DNA of 38,248 nucleotides, taken from assembly GCA_001898235.1 (NCBI GenBank), contig MKTN01000063.1:1-38248 (forward strand), given 5' to 3'. Shown in pieces: positions 7,633 through 15,879 of this stretch. Below the pieces are notes generated by a model. The model saw nothing but the letters and a program-made list of their open reading frames with translations. It did no database searches and was not told the origin of the DNA. How positions within the stretch are numbered: the stretch's first letter is position 1; every line of letters starts with the position of its first letter. Origin of the DNA: Gammaproteobacteria bacterium 39-13 (GTDB taxonomy: Bacteria; Pseudomonadota; Gammaproteobacteria; Berkiellales; Berkiellaceae). The translations under genes and the position numbers were made by a program.

Positions 7633-8289
7633 ATGACCGATCTAGATTTCCCTACACCACGACATTTTAATTTCTCGCGAATTGAATTCCTCAAAAGCGC
7701 GCCAACTCTTGCACAATGCCCTGAAGATGTCGGCATTGAAGTTGCTTTTGTCGGACGCTCTAACGCCGGAAAATCGAGTGCAATTAATGCTATCACAGGC
7801 AAAGATAGTTTAGCTCGCACCAGTAAAACGCCAGGACGCACGCAGTTGATGAACTTCTTTCAAATAGATGAGCATCGCCGCTTAGTTGATCTTCCAGGGT
7901 ATGGATATGCAAAAGTACCTGATCGCATACATCGCCAAATCGAAGACTTGCTCGGCACTTACTTAGGTCGCCGCCATTGCCTACAAGGTGTGATCTTGCT
8001 AATGGATGTTCGTCACCCTTTAATGCCAAGCGATAAACAGTTTCTTGATTTTGCTCACCAATGCGAATTACCCGTACACATATTATTAACCAAATGTGAC
8101 AAGATAAAACGCGGAGCAAGCCAAGCATCCTTGTTAGAAACAAGACGCTTTCTAAGCGCCTATTCTCAAATCACTGTACAAACCTTTTCAGCACTTAAGC
8201 GCATAGGCATAGAAGAAGTTTACCAAAAATTAGATGAATGGTTTAACTTTGACGATGGTGAAGGCGCTTCTAATCGCAATTTTAAATAA
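7633..8289 (+). CDS. engB: Ribosome biogenesis GTP-binding protein EngB (YihA/YsxC)
   Basis: 218 residues; E. coli YihA has 210. A cytoplasmic TRAFAC-class GTPase needed for assembly of the large ribosomal subunit. All G motifs are present: G1 GRSNAGKSSAIN (about 42-53), G2 in the TPGRTQ segment, G3 DLPGYG, G4 TKCDK, and G5 in the SALKRIG segment. A short N-terminal region (FSRIEFLKSAPTLAQCP) is typical. There is no clear Shine-Dalgarno before the ATG, but the start matches the family. It converges on polA, the arrangement seen in E. coli and Pseudomonas. Confidence 0.96.
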   Translation: MTDLDFPTPRHFNFSRIEFLKSAPTLAQCPEDVGIEVAFVGRSNAGKSSAINAITGKDSLARTSKTPGRTQLMNFFQIDEHRRLVDLPGYGYAKVPDRIHRQIEDLLGTYLGRRHCLQGVILLMDVRHPLMPSDKQFLDFAHQCELPVHILLTKCDKIKRGASQASLLETRRFLSAYSQITVQTFSALKRIGIEEVYQKLDEWFNFDDGEGASNRNFK

Positions 8290-8375
8290 TAATGTCAACA
8301 CATTAAATATCTTAAGGCTCGCTGCTTCCCTTTTGTTTATCCCTTAAAAATCGCGCCGAAGCACAGCGCAGGCGG

Positions 8376-8506
8376 ATAAAAAGTGCCCCGGTAAATGGGG
8401 ATCAGCCGGGGCATAACGAAGTCTCGGCTCGGGGGGAAGAGCCGAGATTTATCCCGCAGAAGAAGGGAATTGCGGGATAGCACCCTAAAAAACATTTTAG
8501 GATGCG
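8376..8506 (-). ncRNA. Candidate small RNA or structured polA 3' UTR at the Spot 42/ErsA locus
   Basis: Four hairpins stand in a row between the convergent polA and engB. On the minus strand they are: GCAtCCTAAAA with TTTTAGGGTGC-type pairing (8480-8505), TATCCCGCA/TGCGGGATA (8450-8479), TCTCGGCTC/GAGCCGAGA (8422-8447), and TGCCCCGG/CCGGGGCA (8384-8413). The last is followed by CTTTTTA, a proper intrinsic terminator. On this strand three loops are C-rich (TTCCC, TTCCCC, ATCCCC), which could pair with Shine-Dalgarno sequences. In E. coli, Spot 42 lies at this position, on the polA strand, and ends in a similar GCCCC...GGGGC terminator. No sequence similarity to Spot 42 is claimed. I found no convincing promoter, so processing from the polA transcript is possible. 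The flanks, 8290-8375 and 8507-8620, hold no gene. Confidence 0.45.
8378..8413 (-). terminator. Intrinsic terminator for polA or the candidate sRNA
   Basis: On the minus strand, TGCCCCGG (8413-8406) pairs with CCGGGGCA (8391-8384). The stem is eight GC-rich base pairs with a 14-nt loop, followed after one C by TTTTT (8382-8378). The U tract exists only on this strand, so the element serves the polA direction. Confidence 0.7.
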
Positions 8507-8620
8507 TACGTAGTTGACAGATCAACTTTATAAAAGTTCCTTATATCTCATTTTTTGCGTGTTTGACTGTACAAAACGCAAGCAATAATCTATGTTCGTA
8601 ATAGCTTGCTGCAATAGCGA

Positions 8621-11332
8621 TCAGTGCGCTTCATCCCAGTTCTTTCCTACGCCTAAATCAACGACCAGCGGTACAGAAAGTATTGCTGCATTTTGCATAC
8701 AATCCATCACTAAAGATTTTGCTTTCTCAATGACATGCGGTTTCACTTCGAGCACTAACTCGTCATGCACTTGCATCAATAATTTAATATCATTTTGTCC
8801 ACGAAGTTCGTTATGCAGTTTAATCATCGCTTTTTTAATAATATCTGCTGCCGTTCCTTGCATAGGAGCATTAATAGCGGTACGTTCTGCTGCACGTCTT
8901 CTACCTACATTTTTTGCACGAATATCAGGAAGATATAGTCTTCGTCCAAAAAGTGTCTCAACATATCCTTTTTGCGCTGCGCTTTCGCGAATACTTTCCA
9001 TATATTTTTTAACACCAGGATAACGCAGAAAATATTGATCCATATAAGCTTGCGCGGCACTTCTTTCTATACCCAATTGTCTTGCTAGACCAAAAGCAGA
9101 CATGCCATAAATTAATCCAAAGTTTATTGCCTTGGCACTACGACGTTGTTCTGAGGTCACCTCCTCCATCGGTATGCCAAGCACTTCGCTTGCCGTAAAG
9201 CGGTGAATATCTTGATCATTACAAAATGCGCTCAATAATCCCTCGTCTTGAGAGAGATGCGCCATAATTCTTAGCTCAATTTGCGAATAGTCTGCTGAAA
9301 TTAAAAGATTTCCCGTTTCGGGTACAAACGCTTGACGGATCTTCCTCCCTTCTTCTGTACGAATGGGGATATTTTGTAAGTTCGGATCAGTCGATGAAAG
9401 TCGGCCAGTCGCCGCGACAGCTTGCTGATAAGAAGTATGTACGCGGTGAGTGCAAGGATTAATTTGCTGTGGCAATTTATCTGCATAAGTAGATTTTAAT
9501 TTGCTTAAAGTCCGATGGGTTAAAATGAGTCTAGGCAGCTCATAATCGTGACTTAACTCTTGTAACACACTTTCAGCGGTAGAAGGAACACCTTTTGGCG
9601 TTCTTTCAATAATGGGCAACTGCAGTTTTTCAAAAAAGATCTGCTGTAACTGTTTGGGAGAACCTAAATTAAAAGTTTCCCCTGCTAAGATATAGGCTTG
9701 TTCTTCTAATTCAGACAAGGTCTTAGCAATTTGTTCACTTTGCGCTTCAAGTTTTCGTGCATCAACGCAGATCCCGTTCGCTTCCATTTGCCACAACACT
9801 TCAATTAAGGGAACTTCAATCTCTTTGTAAACTTGATTTAACGCTGACTCTGATTCTAGTTTCTTTGACAATACATTATAAAGACGCAAGGTAATATCAG
9901 CATCTTCTGCAGCGTATTCTGCTGCCTGATATACATCGACTTTATCAAAAGTAATTTGCTTTGCGCCCTTACCTGCTACAGCTTCATAAGGAATGGTTTC
10001 ATACTGCAAATACAATTTAGCCAGACTATCCATATCATGGCGGGTAATCACGCTGTTGAAAACATAAGATTGTAACATTGTATCTTCTGATGCATTCTGT
10101 AATGTAATACCATAGCGTGAAAACACATGCAGATCATATTTAATGTTTTGCCCAATCTTAACAATCGTGGGATCTTCTAGTATTGGTTTTAATTTTTCAA
10201 GTACAAAATCTCGTGGCAGCTGCAAAGGTGCCCCATTGTAAGCATGCGTTAATGGAATATAGGCTCCCAGGCCTTCTTCTACAGCGAACGAAATCCCCAC
10301 TAATTCTGCCTGCAAAGGATCTAATGAGGTTGTTTCAGTGTCAATCGCAAATTTCTTCGCTTGGCTAAGACGATTTAACCAAGGCAAAAGCATGTTCTCT
10401 TCTAAAATAATCTCATAGCTACCTTTTGCTTTATTCACTAAAGGTTGTGCTTCCGCTTGGTTTTTATCGCCATCAGTTGTCTTTCCTTCTTGCAACTGAC
10501 GTAACCACGTTTTAAATTCTAATGTAGTAAATAACGCTATCAGCTCATCATTAGCTGCAGACTTCGGAATTAATTCTTCAACTAAAACGTCTAAAGGCGC
10601 ATCTCTTTGCACGGTAACCAATTTCCTTGAAAGAGGTAATTCTTCAAGATGCTGACGCAAGTATTCACCTACTTTTCCTTTAATACTATCTGCATTCTTA
10701 ATAATATTATCTAATGAACCATGCTCTTCTATCCACTTGGCTGCCGTTTTCGGACCTACTTTGGGGATCCCAGGAACATTGTCTACGGGGTCCCCCATCA
10801 AGGTTAAATAATCGACAATTTGATCGGGTCGAACTCCAAACTTTGTCACAACACCTTTTTCATCTAATACACTTCCAGACATGGTATTCACCAACGTCAC
10901 ATTCTTATCCACTAACTGGGCTAAATCTTTATCTCCAGTTGAAATAATTGTTGTGATGTGTTTTTCCGTTGCCTGATGTGCAAGTGTTGCAATCACATCA
11001 TCGGCTTCAAGGCCTTCTATGGCTAACAAAGGCAATCCCATTGCACGAATAATACTGTGTAATGGTTCTATTTGTACGCTAAGCTCATCAGGCATGGTGG
11101 GACGATTTGCTTTATAGGCAGGGTACAACTCATGGCGGAAATTTTTCGATTTAGTATCAAAAATCACACCTATATAATCAGGTTTCTCATCTTGTATAAG
11201 TTTACGTAGCATATTGATAACACCATATACCGCTCCTGTTGGCGTACCTTTTGAATTTGTGAGCGGTGGCAAGGCGTGATATGCACGAAACAAATAGGAT
11301 GAACCATCAACCAATACTAATTTTTTAGTCAT
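8621..11332 (-). CDS. polA: DNA polymerase I
   Basis: 903 residues; E. coli PolA has 928. It fills gaps and removes primers in repair and lagging-strand synthesis. All three domains are present. The N-terminal 5' nuclease (VDGSSYLFRAYHALPPL; YKANRPTMPDEL; GLEADDVIATLA; STGDKDLAQLV) comes first. The proofreading domain keeps its carboxylates (FAIDTETTSLDPL; KIGQNIKYDLHV). The polymerase follows: motif A DYSQIELRIMAHLS, motif B RRSAKAINFGLIYGMS, motif C VHDELVLEV. The ATG overlaps the end of recD2 by 8 nt, so the two are translationally coupled in a recD2-polA operon. Confidence 0.98.
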   Translation of the reverse strand: MTKKLVLVDGSSYLFRAYHALPPLTNSKGTPTGAVYGVINMLRKLIQDEKPDYIGVIFDTKSKNFRHELYPAYKANRPTMPDELSVQIEPLHSIIRAMGLPLLAIEGLEADDVIATLAHQATEKHITTIISTGDKDLAQLVDKNVTLVNTMSGSVLDEKGVVTKFGVRPDQIVDYLTLMGDPVDNVPGIPKVGPKTAAKWIEEHGSLDNIIKNADSIKGKVGEYLRQHLEELPLSRKLVTVQRDAPLDVLVEELIPKSAANDELIALFTTLEFKTWLRQLQEGKTTDGDKNQAEAQPLVNKAKGSYEIILEENMLLPWLNRLSQAKKFAIDTETTSLDPLQAELVGISFAVEEGLGAYIPLTHAYNGAPLQLPRDFVLEKLKPILEDPTIVKIGQNIKYDLHVFSRYGITLQNASEDTMLQSYVFNSVITRHDMDSLAKLYLQYETIPYEAVAGKGAKQITFDKVDVYQAAEYAAEDADITLRLYNVLSKKLESESALNQVYKEIEVPLIEVLWQMEANGICVDARKLEAQSEQIAKTLSELEEQAYILAGETFNLGSPKQLQQIFFEKLQLPIIERTPKGVPSTAESVLQELSHDYELPRLILTHRTLSKLKSTYADKLPQQINPCTHRVHTSYQQAVAATGRLSSTDPNLQNIPIRTEEGRKIRQAFVPETGNLLISADYSQIELRIMAHLSQDEGLLSAFCNDQDIHRFTASEVLGIPMEEVTSEQRRSAKAINFGLIYGMSAFGLARQLGIERSAAQAYMDQYFLRYPGVKKYMESIRESAAQKGYVETLFGRRLYLPDIRAKNVGRRRAAERTAINAPMQGTAADIIKKAMIKLHNELRGQNDIKLLMQVHDELVLEVKPHVIEKAKSLVMDCMQNAAILSVPLVVDLGVGKNWDEAH

Positions 11333-13523
11333 TTCTTAACCATTCCTCAAGTTTGTTCACTCTTTTAGTGACTTCGCCTCGTTTTATCGCGCAAAAAATT
11401 GCTTCAGGCTCACCAACCACCACCACGCATGACTTGCCGCGCGTCATGGCCGTATATAAAAGGTTTCGTTTTAACATAATTCGCTGAGCCATAGACAAAA
11501 CTACAACCACAGCAGGATATTCAGAACCTTGAGACTTATGTACACTAATCGCATACGCTAAGCGTAATTGTTCCATTTCTTTAAATTGATATTCGACTTT
11601 ATGTTTATCAAATACCACAAAAAATTTTCGCAAAGATAAATCAATCGATGCAATTCTACCAACATCCCCATTAAAAATATTTTTTTCATAATTATTGACG
11701 ATTTGGATCACTTTATCATCTACTCGTAAAACACCGCCTAAATGCTTCATTTCTGTTTTATAATCTTCAGGCGGATTTAGCTTTTGTTGCAACACTATAT
11801 TAAGGTTATCTACACCTAAGGGGCCTGCATTCATCGGCGATAAAACTTGAATATCATTTAAAGGATCAAATCCAAAACGCTGCACTAAACTATTAGCAAC
11901 AATATCAATAATTTTATGTTGTTGCTCTTCAGGGTGCGCTCTAATCAAAAAGAAATCTCGGATACCATTTTTATCCACTTGCGGCATCAAGCCTTGATTC
12001 ACACGATGTGCATTCACAATAATTTGACTAGAAGCGGCCTGACGAAAAATGGTTTTTAATGAGAAAAAGGGAATTTTCTCTGAAGCAATTAAAGACTTTA
12101 AAACGTCTCCAGGCCCTACTGCAGATAATTGATCAATATCCCCCACAAAGATAAGACGTGAACTTTCTGGCAATGCTTGAACAATGGACGCACATAAAGG
12201 AACATCTAGCATTGAAGATTCATCAACGACGACGACATCATAAGGCAACGGCATCTTTGCATGATGGGTAAAACTGCTAGTAATGGGATCATATTCTAGT
12301 AAACGGTGAATGGTTTTCGCAGGATGCCCCGTTGATTCACTGATCCGCTTAGCCGCACGCCCTGTGGGCGCAGCAAGCGCCAAAGACATTTTTTGCTTGG
12401 TAAAAAATTGCATCAGAATCTTAATTAGGGTCGTTTTCCCTACACCGGGACCACCTGTTAATACAAAGACCTTTGCCTGTAAGGCTGCCATTAAAGCAGT
12501 TTGCTGCTCTGTCGTTAGCGGTAACTGTTCTGCTTCAATAATTTGATTCAATATTTTTTCTAGCGCATCTTGTTTAATTTCTAGCGGGACAGACATCAGC
12601 CTTTTCAATCCCTGCGCAATCACTTGCTCTTGTTGCCATAAAAGTGGCAGGAAAACGCAAGGTTCACCAAAGACGCTATCTGAAATCATGGCTTCTTTCT
12701 CACTGGCAACATTCACTGCCAACATTAAAGGATCTCTTGCCACGTTTAATAACTGCATGCCTTTATAAATCAATTTCTCAAGCTGCAATCCACAATGACC
12801 ATCTCTTGTTGCTTGCTGCAGAAGATATATCAGTGCGCCATGTAAGCGTCTAGGATCTTCAGGTGAAAAACCTAACTTTATCGCAAGATTATCGGCGGTT
12901 TGAAAACCTATTCCTTCAATATCTTCAAATAGGCAATAAGGGTTTTCTTCAATTTTCTCAATGGTATGGTGACCATAACGTTTTGATACTTTTGCCGCTT
13001 GCGAAAAATTAAGGCCATGAGAGGTTAAAAACAAAATAATTTGATGGCTAGCTCGCTGCTGTTTCCAGCTCGTCATGATTTGTTTGAAGCGCTGCTCCCC
13101 CACGCCGGGCACTTCTTTTAGTCTTTCAGGGGCTTCATTTAAAATTCTCGTTAAATCATCACCAAACTTTTGCATTAACTTTTTGGCATAGCTTGGCCCA
13201 ACACCATCAATATATTCAACCAAAAATTTTTCGACTGGCAAATTAGGGCTAATTTGTTCACAAACTAAGGCTAAAAATTGTTTGCCATGCAACGGGTGTT
13301 CTTGCCAGCGCCCATGAAAGGTGACTTGCTGCGTACTAAAAGATTCTGAAAAATACCCCACCACCGTGATTTTATCTTCGCCTTTATTGAGGGGTAATAA
13401 CTGCAATACGGTATAACCATTCTCAGCATTGGAGAAAATCACTTTGTCGACTTTTCCTGAAAGGGTGATAGGGTTATCTGTTGCTGTTTTCATTTCAATA
13501 TTTGCAGTTAAACTTCTTAACAT
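11325..13523 (-). CDS. recD2: RecD2-type ATP-dependent 5'-3' DNA helicase
   Basis: 732 residues. RecD2 proteins are superfamily 1B helicases resembling RecD but acting without RecBC, in repair and fork stability. The N-terminal region begins with an OB-like segment (LSGKVDKVIFSNAENGYTVL) and has helix-hairpin-helix repeats (IDGVGPSYAKKLMQKFG, VPGVGEQRFKQI, IEGIGFQTADNLAI) that define RecD2 against RecD. Then come Walker A TGGPGVGKTTLIK, Walker B VVVDESSMLD, GDIDQLSAVGPGDVL, and a late motif LAYAISVHKSQGSEYPAVVV. The first ATG has only a weak ribosome site; an ATG at 13493 would shorten it by ten residues. First gene of an operon with polA. Confidence 0.92.
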   Translation of the reverse strand: MLRSLTANIEMKTATDNPITLSGKVDKVIFSNAENGYTVLQLLPLNKGEDKITVVGYFSESFSTQQVTFHGRWQEHPLHGKQFLALVCEQISPNLPVEKFLVEYIDGVGPSYAKKLMQKFGDDLTRILNEAPERLKEVPGVGEQRFKQIMTSWKQQRASHQIILFLTSHGLNFSQAAKVSKRYGHHTIEKIEENPYCLFEDIEGIGFQTADNLAIKLGFSPEDPRRLHGALIYLLQQATRDGHCGLQLEKLIYKGMQLLNVARDPLMLAVNVASEKEAMISDSVFGEPCVFLPLLWQQEQVIAQGLKRLMSVPLEIKQDALEKILNQIIEAEQLPLTTEQQTALMAALQAKVFVLTGGPGVGKTTLIKILMQFFTKQKMSLALAAPTGRAAKRISESTGHPAKTIHRLLEYDPITSSFTHHAKMPLPYDVVVVDESSMLDVPLCASIVQALPESSRLIFVGDIDQLSAVGPGDVLKSLIASEKIPFFSLKTIFRQAASSQIIVNAHRVNQGLMPQVDKNGIRDFFLIRAHPEEQQHKIIDIVANSLVQRFGFDPLNDIQVLSPMNAGPLGVDNLNIVLQQKLNPPEDYKTEMKHLGGVLRVDDKVIQIVNNYEKNIFNGDVGRIASIDLSLRKFFVVFDKHKVEYQFKEMEQLRLAYAISVHKSQGSEYPAVVVVLSMAQRIMLKRNLLYTAMTRGKSCVVVVGEPEAIFCAIKRGEVTKRVNKLEEWLRND

Positions 13524-13820
13524 TTACCAACTTTGTTTTTTTAATAAGCGGTAAAATTATACAACAATCACAAAGAAGGCGCGTTCTTAAATGCGAATGT
13601 TTAAAATAAAAAGAACGAAAGATAACTCATAACCAAGCGTATTAATATTACAATATAAATATAATTTCTTTTCTTCAGGGGCAACATCTAAAAAATACCT
13701 TAAACTGCAGATGCAAATAATAGGAGGGTTTAAGATCGTTTATAGAACCTAATGCTATTGAGGAAGTGATCTAATCGATATAGCGGTGCAGATACAATTC
13801 TTTAGATCAAATAGGTCAAT

Positions 13821-14048
13821 ATGCGGGTTCTTATCGGCGTTTTACAACATTTTATTGCTGTAGGGTTTTTCACGGCATGTCTGCCTTTGAAAGTAGTTAT
13901 TGGCTTTTACTTCACGCTTATGCGCTGCGCATTCAATTTCTACTTACAATTTTCTTTTCATTTCATCAGTAAGTTCTCGTGTTTCATCGGGCTTTCTTTA
14001 AAGTTCATCTTGTTAATCAAGCTCCCCCCTCAAAAGTTATTCGACTAA
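13821..14048 (+). CDS. Possible small hydrophobic membrane protein
   Basis: A 75-codon frame, rich in Phe, Leu and Ile, that could form two membrane segments (about 5-30 and 45-68). A short AGG stands before the ATG. I recognise no family. The sequence is AT-rich, where such frames arise by chance, so this is a weak call. The rest of the 587-bp interval 13524-14110 is AT-rich and carries no other gene. Confidence 0.2.
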   Translation: MRVLIGVLQHFIAVGFFTACLPLKVVIGFYFTLMRCAFNFYLQFSFHFISKFSCFIGLSLKFILLIKLPPQKLFD

Positions 14049-14065
14049 CAATTTATTTGTGATAG

Positions 14066-14092
14066 AGTATTCACTCATAAAAATTGAATACT
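14066..14092. promoter_or_regulatory. Inverted repeat before the ART-like gene
   Basis: AGTATTC (14066-14072) and GAATACT (14086-14092) form a 7-bp inverted repeat 13 nt apart, 19 bp before the ATG at 14111. It could be an operator or a leader hairpin. No matching -35/-10 pair was clear. Confidence 0.3.
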
Positions 14093-14110
14093 AAATAGAT
14101 GAGGGGACCT

Positions 14111-15775
14111 ATGACAACTATCAAAGAAGCAATTGAAAAAGGGTTAGATAATTTAAATGATGAAGCTTATTTTCCATTAATTCATTTTGCGAGAAAATTA
14201 AATATAGAAATGGAAAAATCAAGCCGTAATATGATCATCAATTGGGCAAAGAAATTTATTTTCTTAAATGGTGATTTTCATTTAGCTAAAAAGATCCTCT
14301 CTTCTTTAGACAAAACAATAGAATATTTACAAAAAGCGATAGGAAAACATAATCCAACCTATGCGAAACGCTTTTTTAACTTTGTAAAAGATAAATACGC
14401 CAAAAGCGTGGTGAATAAATTTTTTTCCGTACCAGCTAATAAAGACCAATTTGTGGAAAAAACAACTGAATTCGCTAAAAAAGAAATGTTGAGTAAAATT
14501 TTGGCACAATTTAAGAAAAATAATATTACGCTTGCTCAACCACAATTTTCAGCGATCAAGCACAGATTACAAAACTTGATAAATGAAATTGAAGATAATG
14601 GTAAAACCTTAGCTAACATTATGACCTTGAAAGCAGCAATGGCAGCTTTACCCAAGAATGTGCAAGAAATGGTCTTAAATAAAATCTTACAAAGAAAAAA
14701 GCTGGACGAAGATTTGGTTGCCACCTTTACCCAACAACATCCTGCAAATTTAGTAGCTGATATTCAAGAAAAGGTGAATAATAACGCAATTCATTTAATC
14801 AAAAATAAACAAGCTCAAGAAGTCTACAAATATGATGGTTTGATTGAACGAATCATACCTGCCAGTATTCGTGGTCTTTATGATGTAGATAGGAGCGTGG
14901 TTGAAAGCATTGCTTTAAAAGGCGATACATCAAAAGTTGAAGATTTATTTAACTTTGAAGTGGCCTCTAACGCTCGTCAAAACAAAACCTATAAAGTTGG
15001 CCATACAGGTGGATCGAACCGATCATCTACCACACTCGCCAACATTGCGATGTATTTTGCTTCTAAACACGGATTGAAACATGGTAAACCTGAATCAACC
15101 TGGATTATGATCTATGAATCCAGCAAAGGTATTAATACCACGGAATTAGTCGATAAAAATGTAGATTGGACAGAATTTGAATTTGCTAGCACAGCATTAA
15201 AGCCTGAACGATTCTTAGGAGCAGTTAAGTTTGAGGTGGATGATGCCAATTCTGATAAACACAACATTGCTTTTAAAGCGGTAGACGGATTTGTGGCACC
15301 TAAAGTGCATACCGACAATTATAAAAAAACAGGTGTAGAAGGTGACATTAAACACTTTCTTGAACTTGCCAAGCACTATGATAAACCTAATTTACACGCA
15401 AAACCACAAACGAAGTTTAAACTACCAAGGAGTTCCAAGAAAGTTTCCGATAAGAGATCATTCTTTCAAAAAATTTATGATTTTCTTGGATTATCACATA
15501 ATCTTCATGCTTATAAGAAAGAACGTTTGCAACAATTAGATTTTGTTCAGCATGAAACAGACGCTCGAAAAGCAGCAAGATTGGCAGAAGAAAAATCAGA
15601 GATGGGTTATTGGCAAGCTTTTTCTGATCAGCTGTATCAAGGCGTGAGCCACGTAAAAGGATGGCTACCAGGTTTCAATGCCATGGTGAAAAAATTGGAT
15701 CCAGAACATAAAAAGGAAGTAACCGATGCTCTTAAAGCAGAATTGAAGGCAAGCCATAAAAGAAAACATAGCTAA
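14111..15775 (+). CDS. Unknown protein with an ADP-ribosyltransferase-like signature; effector candidate
   Basis: 554 residues from the ATG at 14111, chosen because GAGGGG lies 4 nt upstream; an ATG at 14099 is in frame but overlaps that site. No signal peptide. The first 240 residues look helical. Residues about 254-375 show, in order, features of cholera-toxin-group mono-ADP-ribosyltransferases: RGLYDVDRS (resembling LYRADSR, but with Asp where the catalytic Arg stands), SSTTLANIAMYFAS at 305 (the STS strand and helix), YESSKGINT, then TEFEFAS with an ExE pair (355 and 357), and LKPERFLGAV. The C-terminal third is basic, charged and probably helical. It lies between recD2-polA and uvrD, convergent with the next gene. 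The fold is inferred from motif order alone; activity is uncertain because of the Arg position. Confidence 0.5.
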   Translation: MTTIKEAIEKGLDNLNDEAYFPLIHFARKLNIEMEKSSRNMIINWAKKFIFLNGDFHLAKKILSSLDKTIEYLQKAIGKHNPTYAKRFFNFVKDKYAKSVVNKFFSVPANKDQFVEKTTEFAKKEMLSKILAQFKKNNITLAQPQFSAIKHRLQNLINEIEDNGKTLANIMTLKAAMAALPKNVQEMVLNKILQRKKLDEDLVATFTQQHPANLVADIQEKVNNNAIHLIKNKQAQEVYKYDGLIERIIPASIRGLYDVDRSVVESIALKGDTSKVEDLFNFEVASNARQNKTYKVGHTGGSNRSSTTLANIAMYFASKHGLKHGKPESTWIMIYESSKGINTTELVDKNVDWTEFEFASTALKPERFLGAVKFEVDDANSDKHNIAFKAVDGFVAPKVHTDNYKKTGVEGDIKHFLELAKHYDKPNLHAKPQTKFKLPRSSKKVSDKRSFFQKIYDFLGLSHNLHAYKKERLQQLDFVQHETDARKAARLAEEKSEMGYWQAFSDQLYQGVSHVKGWLPGFNAMVKKLDPEHKKEVTDALKAELKASHKRKHS

Positions 15776-15794
15776 CATTATTACCAACATAAAA

Positions 15795-15831
15795 TTGCGC
15801 AGACAAAGAAATCTGCGCAAGTTGCCTTTTT
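15795..15831. terminator. Bidirectional intrinsic terminator
   Basis: TTGCGCAGA (15795-15803) and TCTGCGCAA (15812-15820) form a perfect 9-bp stem with an 8-nt loop. TTTTT follows at 15827-15831 for the plus-strand gene, and AATTTT follows on the minus strand, so it can end both convergent transcripts. Confidence 0.75.
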
Positions 15832-15879
15832 ATTCTTTAGTGTTGGCAGACAAAATGAATGGTTTTAATGAAAGCTGAG

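Noticed and set aside
8337-8525. 62-codon minus-strand frame between polA and engB
   Set aside because: Coincides with the four hairpins, so RNA structure explains the sequence better than coding.
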